In this document: positions 1-6,010 of the stretch, one piece after another | How the letters are laid out: every line of letters begins with the position of its first letter | How positions within the stretch are numbered: position 1 is the stretch's first letter | Source of the DNA: an uncultured Oscillospiraceae bacterium | GTDB lineage: Bacteria; Bacillota; Clostridia; Oscillospirales; Oscillospiraceae | DNA length: 12,684 nucleotides | Reading direction: 5' to 3' | NCBI GenBank assembly: GCA_900769995.1 | Contig: CAAGIT010000028.1 | Span: 1-12,684 of the forward strand | The notes under the pieces: generated by a model | The model's database searches: none | What the model saw: the letters and a program-made list of their open reading frames with translations, nothing else | Told to the model about the DNA's origin: nothing | Made by a program: the position numbers and the translations under genes

Positions 1-50
1 AAATCTCAATTTGCGGCAAAATCTCTCGCCGACCACTCTTGTAGATTTAT

Positions 51-101
51 TCAGAGCTTCCTTAAATTCTTTAATCAAGAATCAGTATCAGAGCTTCCTT
101 A
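51..101. repeat. Short direct repeat upstream of the sigma operon
   Basis: The 14-mer TCAGAGCTTCCTTA occurs twice, at 51-64 and 88-101 (37 nt apart), in AT-rich DNA about 65-115 nt upstream of the predicted -10 box. It could be a pair of regulator sites or a chance duplication; there is no other support. The rest of 1-140 shows no gene or RNA that I can recognise. Confidence 0.35.
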
Positions 102-141
102 GTAAAGAACACTGCCAGATGAGAGAGAACTTCGATTGATG

Positions 142-170
142 TCGAAATATTCAATATTTTTTGTTATAAT
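142..170 (+). promoter_or_regulatory. Promoter of the sigma factor operon
   Basis: A perfect -10 box TATAAT lies at 165-170, preceded by an extended -10 TG at 162-163 and one intervening base. A weak -35 (TCGAAA, 142-147) sits 17 nt upstream. The predicted transcription start is near 177, about 70 nt before the sigma factor start codon. The weak -35 with a perfect extended -10 would fit a housekeeping sigma-A promoter, but autoregulation by the encoded sigma factor cannot be excluded. Confidence 0.6.
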
Positions 171-174
171 TCTC

Positions 175-231
175 TTGAAAGGTGTAACCGCTTCACCCAA
201 AACGGTGCTTATTAGGGTGAGGGCCTTTCAA
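175..231 (+). promoter_or_regulatory. Structured 5' leader of the sigma operon mRNA
   Basis: The predicted leader begins at the base of a stem: TTGAAAGG (175-182) pairs with CCTTTCAA (224-231). A second 6-bp stem, TCACCC (193-198) with GGGTGA (215-220), is nested inside. An alternative short pairing, ACCG (187-190) with CGGT (203-206), competes with it. The fold ends just before the GAGG ribosome binding site (238-241). I do not recognise it as a known riboswitch. Whether it regulates is an inference. Confidence 0.4.
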
Positions 232-247
232 TACGGTGAGGAAGGAG

Positions 248-817
248 ATGAAAGCCTTGAACGATAACAAAATCGTTGAGCTATACTTGGCGCGTGATGA
301 AACAGCAATCAAGCAAACCATAGAAAAATACGGCAGCCGCTTACGCTCGCTGGCGTACGGAATTGTCAAAGATCAGCAAGCCGCCGAGGAATGTGAAAAC
401 GATACTTACATGAAAGCATGGAACATGATTCCTCCCCACAAACCAAGAAGTTATTTGTACGCATTTCTCGCACGGATCATTCGTCACGTTTCTTTGAATT
501 TCTGCCGTGACCACAGCCGGCTAAAACGCAGTGCATATATATACGAACTCAGTGCTGAGATGGAGCAATGCATTCCTGCCCCCGATGATGTTGAATGCCG
601 CATAGATGACATGGCCTTGAGCAAAGCAATCAACAGTTTTCTTAGCAAACTGGATGAAGAAAAACGGTACATTTTCATTCGCAGATATTGGTATCTGGAT
701 TCTGTGGCCGACATCTCCAAACGCTATGCTTTGTCTGAAAGCAAAGTAAAAACCACGCTCTTTCGTTGCCGTAACCGACTTCGGAAGCATCTTGAAAAGG
801 AGGGTTATACTTTATGA
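248..817 (+). CDS. RNA polymerase sigma-70 family (ECF-like) sigma factor
   Basis: About 189 aa. The N-terminal half has the look of sigma region 2: a helix around LRSLAYGIVKDQQAAEE, then an aromatic-rich stretch ending in FLARIIRHVSLNFCRDH. The C-terminal part is sigma region 4: a helix FLSKLDEEKRYIFIRRYWY followed by a helix-turn-helix (VADISKRYALSESKVKTTLFRCRNRLRKHL) that would read a -35 element. This two-domain plan fits ECF-type factors, which direct core RNA polymerase to a small regulon. I chose ATG 248 because GAGG (238-241) sits 6 nt upstream; the in-frame GTG at 236 would overlap this ribosome binding site. The stop overlaps the next ATG by 4 nt (ATGA), so the two genes are translationally coupled. 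Codon use is AT-rich compared with the genes after position 2200, which may mean acquisition. The regulon is unknown. Confidence 0.85.
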   Translation: MKALNDNKIVELYLARDETAIKQTIEKYGSRLRSLAYGIVKDQQAAEECENDTYMKAWNMIPPHKPRSYLYAFLARIIRHVSLNFCRDHSRLKRSAYIYELSAEMEQCIPAPDDVECRIDDMALSKAINSFLSKLDEEKRYIFIRRYWYLDSVADISKRYALSESKVKTTLFRCRNRLRKHLEKEGYTL

Positions 818-2028
818 GAGGGAATGAATTCTTGGATAAGATGGAGCTAATCGATCCTGCCTATGTTGAAGCGGCAGATACCAAGATGCACAAAAAGAAA
901 TCATCTTGGATTCAGTGGGGAGCCGTTGCTGCCTGTTTTGCAGTATTGATTCTTGCGGGAACAATGCTTTTGCCGCAAGATGAATCAGGAATAAGTTCTG
1001 CTCTGCCAATGCTGTCGCTTTCTGAAAACACATCAGCCGCAATGGGATATGAGGGATATATGGCTTATGACATTATAGAGCTTGTCAATGCAAATCCTTG
1101 GAATGAAGATTATGAGATATCCACACTGCCCGTTTATCAAAATGCTTTGACCTATGACGCAAATTTCATTGCATCCGGGGCTGATTCTGATAAGATGAGG
1201 GAGTTTATATTGGATGTTGCCGGGAGATTGGGTCTTGATACAAATAACTTGACCATCACCGACAATGCACCAGACGAAGAATCAACGCTAAAAATGATTG
1301 AAAAGTATCAAAAGATGGGAGAAACTCTTCCCGAGGGATACTTTGCCCCGACAGAATTAGTCATAAAAGCTGAGGGAATCATAATTGAAGTTGACCAATC
1401 TATGACAGCAAAAGTATCATTCGATCCCGCAGTATCTTTGCCGGAAGAATATAACTTTACGCACTTTGCATCCTATGAAGATAAGGTTGCCGTGGCGGAT
1501 TATTTGAAAAGCGAATATTGCGAATTGATTGGCATTGACGATCCTCAGGTGAACATTTATGGTGGTGATTACAATATCTATAACCAACAGAGCTATTTCA
1601 TTGAGTTTTTTGATGCCGGTGATAGTGTTGTCGAGCAAATCATAAACTACAATTTTAATCGGGTAGCATTTTCCTGCGACGACAACGGTGACCTGTCCAT
1701 AATAAGCATATATCAGCCCAATCTATCAAAAAAAATCGGAGATTATCCAATTATCAGTTCGGAGCAGGCAAAAGAGTTGTTGCTAACCGGCAATTATATT
1801 TCGACTGTCCCTTATCGACTTTCCGGCACGGAGTTTATCAAAAAGGTGGAACTCATCTACCGGACAGGCGCGCACGAAGAATACTATATGCCATACTATC
1901 GTTTCTATGTTGAGTTACCTAAAGAAGAACAAAAGAACGGATTAAAAACCTACGGAGCGTATTATGTTCCGGCGGTGGAAAGCTCCTATATTTCCAATAT
2001 GCCAGCATGGGACGGAAGCTTCAACTAA
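814..2028 (+). CDS. Sigma-factor-linked single-pass membrane protein, possible anti-sigma factor
   Basis: 404 aa. A short cytoplasmic N-terminus (residues 1-32, ending in KKKSS) is followed by one hydrophobic segment at about 33-53 (WIQWGAVAACFAVLILAGTM). A long acidic, tyrosine-rich extracytoplasmic domain fills the rest, with no Cys-based or catalytic motif that I can identify. The start overlaps the sigma factor stop by 4 nt and has a strong AAAGGAGGG at 796-804. This topology and coupling are typical of Firmicutes proteins that hold a cognate ECF sigma factor at the membrane until an outside signal arrives. That role is inferred from context, because the 32-residue N-terminus is short for a classical anti-sigma domain and has no ZAS-type HxxxCxxC. 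The outer domain may be a sensor. AT-rich like its partner. Confidence 0.6.
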   Translation: MRGNEFLDKMELIDPAYVEAADTKMHKKKSSWIQWGAVAACFAVLILAGTMLLPQDESGISSALPMLSLSENTSAAMGYEGYMAYDIIELVNANPWNEDYEISTLPVYQNALTYDANFIASGADSDKMREFILDVAGRLGLDTNNLTITDNAPDEESTLKMIEKYQKMGETLPEGYFAPTELVIKAEGIIIEVDQSMTAKVSFDPAVSLPEEYNFTHFASYEDKVAVADYLKSEYCELIGIDDPQVNIYGGDYNIYNQQSYFIEFFDAGDSVVEQIINYNFNRVAFSCDDNGDLSIISIYQPNLSKKIGDYPIISSEQAKELLLTGNYISTVPYRLSGTEFIKKVELIYRTGAHEEYYMPYYRFYVELPKEEQKNGLKTYGAYYVPAVESSYISNMPAWDGSFN

Positions 2029-2143
2029 TGAAGAAAAACCTTTGGGCAAACTGCTCAGATACCCGAATGTCCGGGCTGTTTTGCGTCGCTCCGTTCCGTA
2101 CAAGCCGCCGCGTCCCTTGTGTCGCTGTGCCGCTATCCTCTCA

Positions 2144-2182
2144 AGGCAAAAGGCGTGACCATGAAAGTCACGCCTTTTGCCT
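2144..2182. terminator. Strong bidirectional intrinsic terminator
   Basis: A perfect 16-bp inverted repeat: AGGCAAAAGGCGTGAC (2144-2159) and GTCACGCCTTTTGCCT (2167-2182), with a 7-nt loop. The GC core GGCGTGAC/GTCACGCC is flanked by AAAA and TTTT inside the stem, so it can end transcription in both directions. A further ATTTT follows on the plus strand. It lies between the convergent sigma operon (ends 2028) and the modE-like gene (ends 2224) and probably serves both. The 2029-2143 stretch before it holds no gene that I can support, only a small CCCG/CGGG hairpin, and is more GC-rich than the sigma operon. Confidence 0.85.
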
Positions 2183-2223
2183 ATTTTACTGTTTTGCGAG
2201 CACCCATTTAACGCTCCAAGTTT

Positions 2224-2574
2224 TTATGTGAGAATCTCCGCGAAGGCGCGGTCAAATTCCGCCGCGGCGAATTCTCGGACGGCGGTGCAGTATCCATCGT
2301 AAGCGGCGAGTAATTTTTCTGCCTCCGGTGAAAGAGAAGCACCTCCTCCATGCTTGCCGCCGGTGGTGGAAATCAGAAGCGGGAAGCCGAGGGCGGCTTC
2401 CGAGTTTTTAATGACCGTCCATGCCTTGGAATACGCCATCGACATCGAAATCGCGGCAGCACGCAGCGACTTTTCGCTTCTGACACGGCGCAGCAGCTCT
2501 GCCACACCGGGGCCGAAGCATTTTTCGTCGCGGAAAATGCGCACGGACAGTACCGGTCTGAATTTCTTTTCCAT
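2224..2574 (-). CDS. ModE-type winged-helix regulator, DNA-binding domain only
   Basis: 116 aa. The whole protein matches the N-terminal winged-helix domain of the molybdate regulator ModE. It shows a start strand with VRIFRDEKCFGPGVAELL (residues 11-28), a helix-turn-helix around 36-67 (SLRAAAISMSMAYSKAW), and the glycine-rich wing TGGKHGGGASLSPEAEKLL at 71-89. The C-terminal molybdate-binding Mop/TOBE domains of E. coli ModE are absent, so molybdenum sensing is either lost, done by a partner, or indirect. It is divergent from the yqeC-yqeB-selD operon, and a ModE-like operator lies over that operon's promoter, which supports a role in its control. No ribosome binding site precedes ATG 2574; the -10 box ends only 6 nt before it, so the mRNA is probably leaderless. 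It may be annotated as LysR-like because of the shared DNA-binding fold. Confidence 0.85.
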   Translation of the reverse strand: MEKKFRPVLSVRIFRDEKCFGPGVAELLRRVRSEKSLRAAAISMSMAYSKAWTVIKNSEAALGFPLLISTTGGKHGGGASLSPEAEKLLAAYDGYCTAVREFAAAEFDRAFAEILT

Positions 2575-2580
2575 ATAAAA

Positions 2581-2610
2581 AGTATACCATGTTATTTATG
2601 ATTTCGTCAA
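2581..2610 (-). promoter_or_regulatory. Promoter of the modE-like gene
   Basis: Read on the minus strand: -35 TTGACG (plus-strand CGTCAA, 2605-2610), an 18-nt spacer, then -10 TATACT (plus-strand 2581-2586) with an extended TG one base upstream (2588-2589). Only 6 nt separate the -10 box from the ATG at 2574. Transcription should therefore start at, or within a couple of bases of, the start codon. Confidence 0.75.
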
Positions 2611-2620
2611 GGACTTGACG
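2605..2620. promoter_or_regulatory. Palindrome holding both divergent -35 boxes
   Basis: CGTCAAG-GA-CTTGACG is a perfect 7-bp inverted repeat around a 2-bp centre. Its left half is the minus-strand -35 (TTGACG) of the modE-like gene and its right half is the plus-strand -35 (TTGACG) of the yqeC operon. The two -35 boxes are only 4 bp apart, so two polymerases could hardly bind together. The palindrome may also be an operator in its own right. Confidence 0.7.
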
Positions 2621-2644
2621 GAAATATCCTTTATATGTTATTCT
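2615..2644 (+). promoter_or_regulatory. Promoter of the yqeC-yqeB-selD-iclR operon
   Basis: -35 TTGACG (2615-2620), an 18-nt spacer, -10 TATTCT (2639-2644) with an extended TG at 2636-2637. The predicted start is near 2651, giving a leader of about 25 nt. The ribosome binding site GGGAGG (2661-2666) lies 9 nt before the ATG of yqeC. The -10 box is inside the inverted repeat 2637-2658, so a protein bound there would block transcription. Confidence 0.65.
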
Positions 2645-2658
2645 ATAGTGAGAATAAC
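2637..2658. promoter_or_regulatory. Candidate ModE operator (GTTAT-N12-ATAAC)
   Basis: An inverted repeat with 8-bp arms, GTTATTCT (2637-2644) and AGAATAAC (2651-2658), around a 6-nt centre. Written as GTTAT-N12-ATAAC it has the same half-sites and spacing that I recall for the E. coli modA ModE operator (CGTTAT...ATAACG). It covers the -10 and start region of the yqeC promoter and sits about 60 bp from the modE-like gene. The symmetry is seen directly; the assignment to ModE is inference from gene context and a remembered consensus. Confidence 0.65.
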
Positions 2659-2675
2659 GAGGGAGGCAGCAAGGC

Positions 2676-3311
2676 ATGACGAGTTTTTCCGAAGCGTTGA
2701 AGGTACAGCACGGTATCACAGCCATCATCGGCAGCGGCGGTAAGACGAGTCTGCTCTACCGTTTGGCAGACGAGCTATCCAAACACGGCACGGTGCTCAT
2801 CACAACCACGACCCACATTTTCCGCCCCGACCATCTCCCCTTTGCGGAAACCGCGGACGGAACAGTCCCCCTATTGTGTGTCGGAACGCCCTGTGAAAAC
2901 GGAAAAATCACCCGTCCGAAGCAGAGCTTTGATGAATTACTGCGTCTGGCAGATTATGTGCTCGTCGAGGCGGACGGTTCCAGACGTCTGCCGATCAAGG
3001 CGCACGACACGCACGAGCCTGTGATTCCGGAAAACGTAGATCAGGTAATCTGCGTGGTCGGCGCATCAGGGTTATACAAAAATGCGCAGCAGTGTGTCCA
3101 TCGTCCGCAGATTTTTACCGCCCTGACCGGCGAGGAAACCGCAACTCCTAAGGCAGTTGCAGCCCTCCTGCAAACCGAAAACCTGCACACGCGGGTACTC
3201 ATCAATCAAATTGACGTTGCGGAACAGGCCGCACGGGAGCTGGCAAGTCTTTTGACCTGCCCGACCGTCCTGGCTTCCCTGCAAAAAGGAGATATCCTAT
3301 GCTCGTTTTAA
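2676..3311 (+). CDS. yqeC: Selenium-dependent molybdenum hydroxylase accessory protein YqeC
   Basis: 211 aa, matching the YqeC family. A P-loop GSGGKTS lies at residues 19-25 after a hydrophobic strand (ITAII), so it is a predicted nucleotide-binding protein. TTTTHIF follows at 43-49, and a Walker B-like strand with the family signature DYVLVEADGSRRLPIKAH spans about 93-110. The family is a genomic marker of selenium-dependent molybdenum hydroxylases, where it is thought to help mature the selenium-containing molybdenum cofactor; its exact reaction is not established. It is the first gene of the operon, with GGGAGG 9 nt before the ATG. Its end overlaps yqeB by 13 nt, and the yqeB ribosome binding site lies inside it. 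A promoter and a candidate ModE operator lie directly upstream. Confidence 0.88.
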   Translation: MTSFSEALKVQHGITAIIGSGGKTSLLYRLADELSKHGTVLITTTTHIFRPDHLPFAETADGTVPLLCVGTPCENGKITRPKQSFDELLRLADYVLVEADGSRRLPIKAHDTHEPVIPENVDQVICVVGASGLYKNAQQCVHRPQIFTALTGEETATPKAVAALLQTENLHTRVLINQIDVAEQAARELASLLTCPTVLASLQKGDILCSF

Positions 3312-4099
3312 TCCGCGGTGCCGGCGATTTGGCGACCGGCATTGCTCTTCGATTATTCCACGCAAAAATGCAGGTCGTGATGACCGATTTGCCCAGACCG
3401 ACCGCAATTCGGCGCACCGTCTGCTTTTCTGAAGCAATTTTACACGGAAAAATGACCGTGGAGGACGTCACCGCCGTCCGTGCCGAATCGCCCGAGGAGG
3501 TACCGGAGCTGCTGAAGCAGGGCGTGATTCCCGTGCTTGCCGACCCCAAAGCCCGGTGCATCGAAACGCTGAAGCCCGACGCAGTCGTCGATGCCATTCT
3601 TGCCAAACGCAATCTCGGCACAAAAATCACTGACGCGCCCTGTGTGATCGGTGTCGGCCCGGGTTTCACGGTCGGCGTGGACTGCCATGCGGCGGTTGAG
3701 ACGATGCGCGGGCACACCCTCGGTCGCGTCATCACCGAAGGCTCTCCACTCCCGAACACCAACATCCCCGGACTTATCGGCGGCTTTGCGGGTGAACGGG
3801 TTTTGCGTGCGCCGGCAGACGGCATCTTCCACCAAACGCTGCAAATCGGTGATGTGGTGGAGCAATTTGATGTCGCGGGCTACGTCGGGGCTGAGCCGAT
3901 GCTGTGTCAGATCGGCGGCGTTTTGCGCGGACTGCTCGCAGACGGAACGCGCGTTCACAGGGGGATGAAGGCCGGTGACGTTGATCCGCGCGGAGAAAAA
4001 AGCTACTGCTATCTCGTCTCCGACAAGGCGCTCGCCATCGGCGGCGGTGTCCTGGAGGCAATTTTACGATATTCGGAGGTAACACCATGGAAGAAGTAA
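3299..4099 (+). CDS. yqeB: Selenium-dependent molybdenum hydroxylase system protein YqeB
   Basis: 266 aa, matching the YqeB family. It begins with a Rossmann-like nucleotide-binding turn (RGAGDLATGIALRLF, about residues 6-20). The central part holds a conserved glycine-rich block, CVIGVGPGFTVGVDCHAAVE, with ETMRGHTLGRVI after it. The C-terminal block carries PADGIF, GD and GV motifs, ending near KALAIGGGVLEAIL. Like YqeC it occurs with selenium-dependent molybdenum hydroxylases and is presumed to handle selenium or the cofactor; the reaction is unknown. AAGGAG precedes the ATG, which sits within the last codons of yqeC. The far end overlaps selD by exactly the same 13 nt, suggesting fixed-ratio coupled translation of the three proteins. 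Confidence 0.88.
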   Translation: MLVLIRGAGDLATGIALRLFHAKMQVVMTDLPRPTAIRRTVCFSEAILHGKMTVEDVTAVRAESPEEVPELLKQGVIPVLADPKARCIETLKPDAVVDAILAKRNLGTKITDAPCVIGVGPGFTVGVDCHAAVETMRGHTLGRVITEGSPLPNTNIPGLIGGFAGERVLRAPADGIFHQTLQIGDVVEQFDVAGYVGAEPMLCQIGGVLRGLLADGTRVHRGMKAGDVDPRGEKSYCYLVSDKALAIGGGVLEAILRYSEVTPWKK

Positions 4100-5121
4100 A
4101 ACTGACAAAGCTTGCAAAATGTGCCGGCTGCGGCGCAAAGGTCGGTGCAGGGGTACTTGCCAAGCTGCTTGAGGGCATCCGGGTGCATAACGACCCGAAT
4201 CTGCTGGTCGGCTTTGACAAGTCCGACGATGCCTCGGTCTACAAAATCACGGACGAGCTCGCCCTCGTTCAGACGGTCGATTTCTTTCCGCCGATCGACG
4301 ATGACCCCTACACCTTCGGTCAGATCGCCGCGACCAACGCGCTTTCGGACGTGTATGCCATGGGCGGTGAGCCGAAGCTGGCGCTGAATATTATGGCAAT
4401 TCCCGAAAAGCTGCCGAAGGATGCCGTCCATGCCCTGCTGCGCGGCGGCTACGACAAGGTCTATGAGGCAGGTGCGATCATCACGGGCGGCCACAGCATT
4501 TTGGACGATGAGCCGAAGTACGGCCTCGCCGTGACGGGCTTTGTTCATCCGGAAAAGCTGCTGAAAAACTGCGGTGCGGAAGCGGGAGATGTCCTGTTCC
4601 TGACCAAACCCCTCGGCATCGGCATTTTGACCACTGCCGGAAAGGTCGGTCTGGTTTCTGAGCCGACGCTCCGGCGTGTCAAGGCACTGATGACAACGCT
4701 CAACAAGGGTGCGCGCGATGTCATGGTAAAGTACCGGGTGCACGCCTGCACCGATGTCACAGGCTTCAGCCTGCTCGGGCACGCTTTCGAGATGGCACAG
4801 GGCAGCGAAATGGAACTGGAGCTGCACACAGACAAGATCGACTTCCTGCCGGAAGCCCGTGATTTTGCCGAAATGGGTATTCTACCCGAGGGTATGTACC
4901 GCAACCGCAATTTCGCGGGGGCCGCAGTCGATGCGGGCGAAGTCCCATTGGCAGTGCAGGACATGATGTATGACCCGCAGACCTCCGGCGGATTGCTCAT
5001 TGCCGTCCACCCCGCGGATGCCGATGCCATGGAAGCCGAGCTGCGCGAAGCCGTTCCCTCGGCACAGCGCATCGGTGTGGTTCGCCCCTATCACGGCGGT
5101 AAATATATTTTCCTGCGGTGA
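4087..5121 (+). CDS. selD: Selenide, water dikinase (selenophosphate synthetase)
   Basis: 344 aa, close to the usual length (347 in E. coli). SelD makes selenophosphate from selenide, ATP and water in the cytosol. The N-terminal active loop is KCAGCGAKV, where Cys15 and Lys18 align with catalytic Cys17 and Lys20 of E. coli; the codon is TGC, so this is a cysteine form, not selenocysteine. Acidic ATP/metal residues follow in DDAS (47-50) and VDFF (64-67), then ATNALSDVYAMGGEP (82-96), GGHSILDDEPKYGLAVTG (134-151) and TDVTGFSLLGHAFEM. It begins inside yqeB, with GGAGG upstream. No selA, selB or tRNA-Sec is seen here. With yqeB and yqeC next door, it most likely feeds the labile selenium of molybdenum hydroxylases rather than selenoprotein synthesis. 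Confidence 0.95.
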   Translation: MEEVKLTKLAKCAGCGAKVGAGVLAKLLEGIRVHNDPNLLVGFDKSDDASVYKITDELALVQTVDFFPPIDDDPYTFGQIAATNALSDVYAMGGEPKLALNIMAIPEKLPKDAVHALLRGGYDKVYEAGAIITGGHSILDDEPKYGLAVTGFVHPEKLLKNCGAEAGDVLFLTKPLGIGILTTAGKVGLVSEPTLRRVKALMTTLNKGARDVMVKYRVHACTDVTGFSLLGHAFEMAQGSEMELELHTDKIDFLPEARDFAEMGILPEGMYRNRNFAGAAVDAGEVPLAVQDMMYDPQTSGGLLIAVHPADADAMEAELREAVPSAQRIGVVRPYHGGKYIFLR

Positions 5122-5126
5122 GTACC

Positions 5127-5912
5127 ATGACAGAACCGACAACGCGCGGACGGCGTGTTCGTGCGATCGAGAAATCGATTGTTCTGCTGGATTGCTTCTG
5201 GAAGGCCGGACGTGCGCTGTCCCTGCACGAATTGGAGCAGCAGACCGGCTGGGCAAAGAGTACCATCCACGGTCTGCTTGCCTCCATGCTCGACTCCGGC
5301 GTGGTCGAGCAGGATGCCACCAACGGAAAATATCAGCTTGGCTACCATCTGTTCGAGCTGGGCAGCGCCGTCCAGCAGGGCTGGAGCGTGCCCGAAATTG
5401 CCGCGCCGTTTTTGCAAAACGTGGTCGATCAGGTTGGTGAGTCGGCATATTTGGCACGTTTAGCGGGCAATGAGCTGATTCTGGCGGTTTGCGAGGAGCC
5501 TCACGGCAGTTTTCGTCGGGTTTCCGAGGTCGGCAAGCGGCTGCCGCTGCACTGCTCCTCGCAGGGAAAAATCATTTTGGCGAACAGTCCGAAAAAGGAG
5601 GCATTGCGGCTTCTGCTGCAGCATCCGCTGGTACGCCACACGCCAAACACGATCACAGACATCGACCGCTTTCTTGCGCTGCTGCCGAATCTGCGTTCTC
5701 AAGGCTACGCCGAGGAATTTGAGGAGTACCGGCTTGGGCTGAAATCCGTCGCGGCGCCGATTTTTGATGCAAACGGCGTTTGCCGCTATGCCATCAGCGT
5801 GATCTGTTTTGCCAACGCGACCGAGGAGGAATATGCCGCCATGCGGAAATCGGTGATCGCCGCGGCAGCCGGTGTGACGCAGGAACTGCAAAATGCCGCC
5901 AAGCGGCGATAA
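5127..5912 (+). CDS. IclR family transcriptional regulator
   Basis: 261 aa from ATG 5127. An N-terminal winged helix (about residues 10-65: RAIEKSIVLLDCF, then LSLHELEQQTGWAKSTIHGLLASMLDSGVV) is followed by the IclR effector-binding domain. That domain carries LPLHCSSQGKIILA, GYAEEFEEYRLGLKSVAAPIFD and YAISVICFA. IclR proteins bind small metabolites and repress or activate catabolic operons. It directly follows selD, so the regulator is part of the selenium/molybdenum operon and may sense a substrate of the hydroxylase pathway, such as a purine; that is inference. The start is uncertain. GTG 5118 overlaps the selD stop (GTGA) but has no ribosome binding site, whereas ATG 5127 has a weak GGTGAG 4 nt upstream. 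Family members of 250-265 aa allow either. Confidence 0.9.
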   Translation: MTEPTTRGRRVRAIEKSIVLLDCFWKAGRALSLHELEQQTGWAKSTIHGLLASMLDSGVVEQDATNGKYQLGYHLFELGSAVQQGWSVPEIAAPFLQNVVDQVGESAYLARLAGNELILAVCEEPHGSFRRVSEVGKRLPLHCSSQGKIILANSPKKEALRLLLQHPLVRHTPNTITDIDRFLALLPNLRSQGYAEEFEEYRLGLKSVAAPIFDANGVCRYAISVICFANATEEEYAAMRKSVIAAAAGVTQELQNAAKRR

Positions 5913-5919
5913 TGGTTTT

Positions 5920-5961
5920 TAAGGGCGCTGCATTTTGCAGCGCCCTTGCAGTCTGTCAAAG
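5920..5961. repeat. 42-nt direct repeat, left copy, with internal hairpin
   Basis: This copy is identical over 42 nt to 6213-6254. Its core is an 11-bp stem AAGGGCGCTGC (5921-5931) / GCAGCGCCCTT (5937-5947) with an ATTTT loop, followed by GCAGTCTGTCAAAG. It starts 8 nt after the IclR stop. The hairpin may stabilise or end the upstream transcript, but no T-run follows it directly. A further 12-bp stem is formed by CAGTCTGTCAAA (5949-5960) and TTTGACAGACTG (5971-5982). Confidence 0.9.
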
Positions 5962-6010
5962 AACTCGTTTTTTGACAGACTGGCAGAGGTCAAAGAAGCC
6001 GTCAAGACAA

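Noticed and set aside
4120..4140. Possible selenocysteine codon in the SelD active site
   Set aside because: The codon is TGC (Cys15), not TGA, and the frame is open through the site.
4009..4827. 272-codon open frame on the minus strand opposite selD
   Set aside because: It is the antisense of a well-supported selD/yqeB reading frame, with no recognisable motif and no ribosome binding site.
5921..5947. GC-rich hairpin as a classical terminator of the iclR gene
   Set aside because: No T-run follows on either strand; the stem with TTTTT at 6074-6095 is a better candidate.
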